Source: Sophora flavescens
Taxonomy: Eukaryota; Streptophyta; Magnoliopsida; Fabales; Fabaceae
NCBI GenBank assembly: GCA_030762895.1
Contig: CM061070.1
Location: forward strand, 80,095,291-80,159,290
Length of the DNA stretch: 64,000 bases
Direction: 5' to 3'
Shown here: positions 58,656 through 64,000 of the stretch, piece after piece
Numbering within the stretch: position 1 is the first letter of the stretch
Layout of the letters: every line of letters starts with the position of its first letter
The notes under the pieces: generated by a model
Told to the model about the DNA's origin: nothing
Databases searched by the model: none
Seen by the model: the letters and a program-made list of their open reading frames with translations, nothing else
Program-made: the position numbers and the translations under genes

Positions 58656-60096
58656 ATTATTCGGCTTGTTTCTTCTGAAGATAATTCATCTTCTGAATAT
58701 TCATATATACTTACTTCTGTATCGCTTAGTTCTTCTTCTAAAGGCTCAAGTTCATATATTTGAAATACTTGTTTTATTAATTTTGATTTTTCTTTAAAAT
58801 ATTTTCCTTTTCTTTGAGGACATTCATTGGCGTAGTGTCCTTCAACATTACATATCCAACATACACATTTCTTCTTACCCTTTGGACAGTATTTTCTTGG
58901 TGTTGATTTCTTTCTTCTAAAATATTTTTCTTATTGTTTTTATAGTAGGTTTTCTTTCTAGGATAAGTTTTTCGTAAATTTGGTTTTTTATAGTATTTTA
59001 TTTTTCTTATTATTATTTTATCACAACCATATTTCCCTGGTTTTTCTGTTTCTGGAATGTCACAACAAATGACAGTACTTCCTTTGTGTAATTGCCTTAT
59101 TGTTTTTCTAGCTAAACATTGTTCTCTTAATTCTTGATATAAGAGTTGGATAACTCCTCCTAAAGTATTTGTTGTTTCATCTGGTCTTAACTCCCATAAT
59201 CTATTAATTTTCGAGTTAAGTGGATATGGTAGTTTATCTATAAAAATATATTTATATATTTCTTTAGACTCTTCATTCAATTGATAATAGTATTTTTGGT
59301 ATTCACGGATAAAACTTTCAATTTGGCACATATCACAAATTTGCATTTTATTTAAATGTGATTTAGCATTTTTAAGTAAAGTTTTATTTGCTTTTTATTT
59401 TTGTTCCATCATATTATATTCTAAAAATTCTTGATGAATTAATGTCATAACTAGTTTAACATAGTCCATGTTGCTATCCACCATTCTTCCATATCGAATC
59501 CAATCTTCATCTTTAATTCCTATTAAGAACTTTTGTACATTACCTGATGTTTTAAATGTTACAAAATTATTGGTTTCTATAAAGTTTAGTTTTCTAAATC
59601 TATCATCTGTTAAAATTATTAATATCATTTCATTAGTCCACTTCAAAAGTATTTCTTCTTTATTTCTTGCACAATCAAGATTTAATATATTTCCTGCATT
59701 AGTATTATTGTATCGAGGTTTAAATTCTTCTTGAATTTTTGTCCATTTATCATTCTTTCTCGCATATCCTTTATTATACATAGTTTCTTCTTCGTATTTA
59801 TCCCAAGCTCCACTGGGTGTATATTTATATTCTTCCCATTTTCTTTTAGGAATTTTTCCACTATATTCACCTTTTTCCATTCTTATATAGTTTTCTTCAG
59901 ATTCTGAAGAAGAACTATAATTTAATATTATTTCTTCATTTTCATTTTCTTTATCTACTTGTTCAATATATTCTATTTTATGTATTTGATTATTTTCTTC
60001 CTCAACTATCTTGAGTTGTTATAGTAAATGTTGAATTTCTTCTAAATCATTTGATTTTGTTAATGTTTCTGTATATTCTTCTTTTATCCTCTCCAT
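58646..60096 (-). pseudogene. Coat protein of the pararetrovirus, broken
   Basis: The frame opens with ATG at 60094-60096 into an acidic Glu-rich segment with a Ser cluster, followed by the basic capsid core (59880 downwards) and a Lys/Arg-rich region. A Cys-Cys-His-Cys knuckle (CWICNVEGHYANEC) near 58815-58860 is followed by an acidic tail. TAA stops lie at 60019-60021 and 59395-59397, and a frameshift near 58920 puts the knuckle in another frame. The acidic ends and the zinc knuckle are hallmarks of caulimovirid coat proteins. Confidence 0.88.
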
Positions 60097-60119
60097 GGAA
60101 TATTTGATGTAGACATTTT

Positions 60120-60524
60120 TTATGGTTCACCCCTTAGTTCTTGTTTTACTATTATTTTCTCTAAATCTTTTATTTTTAATAACCCTTCTAGTTCTTTCTT
60201 TGTTACACATTTATTATTTTCTTCATCTTCTAAAAGATTTTCTAATTGTTCGAGAACTATCTTTCTCCTTTTAATATCTTTATTTTCGTTTATTTCTTTT
60301 CCTTTACTTATATTGTTTAATGTTTCTTTTATGTTGTTTATTTCATTTTGTTCTTTTTGTATTCTATTATAAGTATAATTTACAATTTTATTGGTATTTT
60401 CTATTAATTGAAAAATATTTTTATTTGTTTCTTCCATAATTTTTTCTATTGCTTCGAATTTTATTATCATTTCTTTAGATAAACCCATTATTTTAATATT
60501 TTTATTTATTATTATTTTATTCAA
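60120..60524 (-). CDS. VAP-like coiled-coil protein of the pararetrovirus
   Basis: This open frame of 134 codons lies just upstream of the coat gene. It is almost entirely helical, with heptad-like hydrophobic spacing over residues about 20-75 (KFEAIEKIMEETNKN and following), and a basic region near the middle. Size, coiled coil and position upstream of the coat protein suit the virion-associated protein of caulimovirids, which tetramerises on the particle. No sequence motif proves it. The first Met is 11 bp from the likely right border of the insertion, so the true N-terminus may be missing. Confidence 0.55.
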   Translation of the reverse strand: MNKIIINKNIKIMGLSKEMIIKFEAIEKIMEETNKNIFQLIENTNKIVNYTYNRIQKEQNEINNIKETLNNISKGKEINENKDIKRRKIVLEQLENLLEDEENNKCVTKKELEGLLKIKDLEKIIVKQELRGEP

Positions 60525-60670
60525 ATGTATGGTACCCGGGGTACCAGAGAATTCTCCATTTTACTTACATTTTTCTTTTATTTTTCTTTGCATAACATCC
60601 CATTGTGTATTTATTAGATAAACAGTTTAGTGCATGGACAGAATCGCATCCAATCTGGTCCATAAGCTAA

Positions 60671-60961
60671 GGGCTTTTTTGGTTTGTTTTTAATTTCCTG
60701 TTTTCATTTCCTAATTTTGAAGACAACTACAACTAAAATAATTATAAAAGTGTCACATTGTTTTCATTATGTTTCTTATTCTCAAAGATTTGTACAGGAA
60801 ACATTGAAAATAAACAAAAAATTGTTTTCAATGTTTCCTGTACAAATATTTGGAAACAAGACAAATTGAAAACAAAGTATCACTTTTATAAGTATTTTAG
60901 TTATAATTATCTTAAAATCATAAAATGAAAATAGGAAACGAAAAATAATCTAAAGAGGCCC
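60671..60961. mobile_element. Tourist-like MITE
   Basis: This 291-bp, almost fully palindromic element has ends GGGCTTTTTTGG and its imperfect complement ending GAGGCCC, and 3-bp TAA duplications (60668-60670 and 60962-60964), as in PIF/Harbinger MITEs. Confidence 0.8.
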
Positions 60962-60964
60962 TAA

Positions 60965-63900
60965 TAATTCTAGCTTTTGTGATAACTAAAATCACGTCCA
61001 ATACTTTTGTCCCACGATATCAAACAGACTATTAATTGGACACTTATTCAATAAATTATTTAAAAATAATTAAAAGTGTTTATGCTCATAAATTTTTATA
61101 ATAAATTTATTAAAATAAAAAACTTATTAAAAGATCATAATTTTTATAAATATCTTTTATAAATTATTCATATAAGTTGAAATAATTTTTCATAAACTCT
61201 TTCAAAAGTTTTCTTAACCGTTAAAAGCCTAAAGAAACTGATTTTATAATTATAATAATAATAATAATAATCCACGCTAGCATGCGTGAGAAGGGCAATC
61301 ACTTTGGATGTCCAGAGGCCAAGTTCACCCTTTACTGCACGAAAGGTCCTTTTGATATGAAATCCTAGGTGGCAAGATAGTGAACTGATTTATTTAACGT
61401 ATTCTTTGAGTAGAAAAGAAAAAGAATTTGGGAGGAAAAAAGTAGCACGAAAATAAGTAAAAAAGAAAAAAGAAAAGAGAGATAGAAAGTGTAAAATATG
61501 ATAAATTTTTAAGTTATTTGAATTGAAAGATGTAGAAGAGTAAAAAAAATATATGAAATTTTCTTGCAATGATATATCTAATAGTAACATATTTACATAG
61601 TTAGAAACATCTGATATTGTCACCTCCTATACTCTCGGCTGCAAGGAGGACATAATTTTTTTCTTGTGGGATCCAAATGATAAGTTATCTCTTCTCTATT
61701 TTCTCTTATTGTCAAACAATGTAAGTGACTTTTTTCTCTCACGTTTCTTTCTTCACTACTTCCCTCTCTCCAAAATCCATTAAAACATGTAAAGTGTAAA
61801 AATGATCCACTACTTTACAGTTTTAACTTTAGAATAAAAATTATAGAGTTTAATTTTGATATACTATCAATATAAAGTTTTTTTACACTGTCCACTAATC
61901 ACAAAATATATTATGTATGACTTAACTTTTAAAGTAGTTATGACAAGCATCAATAATTTTTAATGATGTGATCATGGATATATTTTTCTTTTTGATAGAC
62001 AAGTATTAATAATTAGTATGTTATGTTAGTGGGAGAGTTAAACTTGTAACCTTCTTATCACTTTAAACCCTATATCCCTCCCTAAACCACGTTGATCACC
62101 TTATAACTCCCTATTGATTAACCGTGTAACAAAAAATCATATTCACAAGGCCATCTCCAACTGTGCTTATAATGAGGTTCTTGTATACTAAGAACAGGTG
62201 CTTACTAAGAATGGATGCTTGTAGAAGCTTCTCTTCTTAAGTTGTTGGGTGGTTCATTCACAATTTTTTTAAATAAAAAAATATATAATTGAGGGTAATA
62301 AATAAATTATTGATGAAATATAAGGATGTAAGGTTACTTGTGGGATCCATTTAAGAACTTTTTTGAAGTTTCTGAATTAAAGAGATGAGATACTTAAGTT
62401 ATAAAAAATAAAAATAAGTAATGCATCAGGTGAGACTCATTTTAAAACCCAAAAAATAAAAACATGGGTGCTGGGATGGAGATGAGCTATATCATGATTA
62501 TATTCTCCAATTCATTAAGCATCTCTCATATATAATATTTAATTAGCATCATAATTACTTAATTTTTTGGTTTATCAAAAATATTATGAGTCCATGTCCC
62601 GGTGACTTTAATCTCACTTTGGCCCTATTGCAATTACTCTTTCATTTTCATTTTGACTTGATTAGTTTCCTCATAATACTGTCAACTTCCACATGTTACA
62701 ACACTTAAAGAAAATACACTTCCAAAATTTAGAAGCTAAAAATGCATTTAGTGGATGTTTAGAAAAGATTGTTTTCCACTTTTAATTTTTTTTAAATTCT
62801 TTTAAGTTTAATTTGATATGTTTGATAAATTTGATTAAAGTATAAAAAGTTGTTTTTATAGAAAAATAATTTTAAAAAATTTGAAGCTTATTTGAATAAA
62901 TTTATTGGATTATTTTAAAATAAAACATATTTTTCCATGTCATCCCTGTAAAATTAACTATTCAACAAATCTTATTAATTTAAATAAAAAGCTTCATACT
63001 TTTTTTTTGTAATTTATTATATAAAAGTAAATTTTTTAATATAATCAAATAAAATATATTATCTTAAAATTATTTTTTCAAAGCATAAAATAAACAAGTG
63101 TGCATATAAAATCACGAGTTATGTTATTTAAACATATAATTTTAGATATCATATGTGATATCGTATATGTTTAATTCTATCCCTCACTTTTTTTTTTATT
63201 TTCTTTGTATATGCATTCCAATTATACCTCAAAAAGTAAAATGGACCGGATGGTGTCCCTAATTAGTTGTGCAAATTTCATTTCCGATAAATCATTATTG
63301 AAATACTCGAGTTTTTTAATATCATGCAAATAAAAAACCACAGAAATGACCGGATGGTTCAAAGTGGGGACGGTCCCTACAAGATGACAATAGGCCCTGA
63401 TGGAGAATTCAACACGGGAAGGTGTGCAACATTGGCAAATAGAGCAAAGCACATGCTCCCTTTTCAAACATCAACACTTACCACCAACCCACCAACCTAT
63501 AATGAGAATAAAAAATGAAAATGTGATGGTCGTGGTGGCTGGTTAATTTGTTGGCTTGCTTACTATGTTGCTAGTAGCTGGCTGGGATATATAGCTGATG
63601 AGATCAACATGATGTTGCAAGTGTTGAATTGACCCATTGATGAAGATTGATGGATTGAGACATGTACCGGTGCCTCAAGGTGGGGTTCAAGGGAAAGGAA
63701 TAAGCTTCCAAAGCCGAAAATATATTTGGTTTGGACTCTTGATTGATTTTATTTCACGGGAGAAATGTACTGGGCCACTTATCAATGAAAATCAGGCAAC
63801 TATTCCCTGTTTTTGGGCCCAACTTTGTCTTGTTGCTTTCATGTTAAGGGCCTGCTTGGAGGCTTTTATGGAGGTTTTTTTTTGGTTTCCGGGTATCCTC

Positions 63901-64000
63901 CACACGTAACGTAACTGTAGAGACTAATCCCTCGAGGTACTGGAGAACATTTAAGGGCTGACATCTCTTACTTTGACCAAGCTCGTTACCACTTGAACCA
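60965..64000. other. AT-rich DNA without a supported gene
   Basis: Short frames (for example 63222-63467 minus and 63637-63909 plus) have no recognisable domain or codon pattern. Runs of A and T and small inverted repeats are common. The last 800 bp are less AT-rich and could be the flank of a gene outside the window. Confidence 0.5.

Larger units (their letters stand above)
53000..60535 (-). mobile_element. Endogenous pararetrovirus (Caulimoviridae, soymovirus-like), degenerate
   Basis: About 7.5 kb on the minus strand carries, right to left, a VAP-like ORF, coat protein, Pol (protease, RT, RNase H), TAV/viroplasmin, an intergenic region with promoter and poly(A) signal, movement protein, small ORFs and a tRNA-Met primer site. 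No integrase and no LTR are present, which separates it from retrotransposons. The primer site lies downstream of the movement protein, which fits the soymovirus arrangement. The length is close to one genome unit. Stops and frameshifts in coat, Pol, TAV and movement regions mean no complete set of proteins can be made. Both borders are placed only to within about 50 bp. Confidence 0.9.

Noticed and set aside
60531..60545. GGTACCCGGGGTACC followed by GAATTC, resembling a cloning polylinker
   Set aside because: No other vector sequence follows and the neighbouring DNA is ordinary AT-rich plant or viral sequence; restriction-site words occur by chance.
63637..63909. A 90-codon frame near the right edge
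   Set aside because: No recognisable domain, no splice or promoter context, and atypical residue use.

Overview
The window is nuclear DNA from a plant: a transposon-rich, AT-rich stretch around one intact host gene. The plant signs are LTR retrotransposons of plant lineages (Tekay/Del chromovirus, Tat, Athila-like, Ty1/copia, TR-GAG), a TNP2/Ulp1 CACTA element, hAT and Tourist-type MITEs, a tRNA-derived SINE, and a spliced plastid-targeted GAPDH gene with GT/AG introns. A degraded pararetrovirus whose gene order resembles legume-infecting soymoviruses suggests a legume, but that is inference.

Layout. 1-1666: 5'-truncated Ty1/copia remnant (minus strand). 1667-21.9 kb: an Athila-like element in minus orientation, reduced to one LTR (1667-2929) and scattered internal pieces. 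It is blown apart by a hAT MITE (3101-4035), a solo LTR (4461-14313) that itself holds a complete non-autonomous Tat-like element (4972-12692), and a CACTA element (14743-21140). 22349-32459: a complete but decayed Tekay-type chromovirus (minus strand, TSD CTAGG) with a hAT MITE in one LTR. 33.5-33.9 kb: a palindromic minisatellite.

35014-43750: the single convincing host gene, GAPCP (plastidic NAD-dependent glyceraldehyde-3-phosphate dehydrogenase), minus strand, 13 coding exons, 414 codons plus stop, all junctions in phase. Its introns hold a TR-GAG LTR element (same strand as the gene), two hAT-like MITEs and a Tourist MITE. 44.5-48.5 kb: a long-TIR element split by a solo chromovirus-type LTR. 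48.5-52.9 kb: AT-rich DNA with a SINE and two MITE-like elements. About 53.0-60.54 kb: a nearly genome-length endogenous pararetrovirus (minus strand), with VAP-like, coat, Pol, TAV and movement-protein regions, a recognisable promoter/poly(A) region and a tRNA-Met primer site. 60.96-64 kb: AT-rich, no supported gene.

How parts relate. Retroelement genes here are mostly broken, yet many regulatory modules are still readable. The most unusual item is the Tat-like element: its own strand carries only gag and protease, while the opposite strand carries a separate gene with its own TATA box and a canonical intron, coding for about 668 residues with a 'gypsy-type putative transposase' (PF04195-like) N-terminus and a coiled-coil C-terminus. 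Three unrelated LTR families in this window also carry short palindromes or repeats directly upstream of their TATA boxes.
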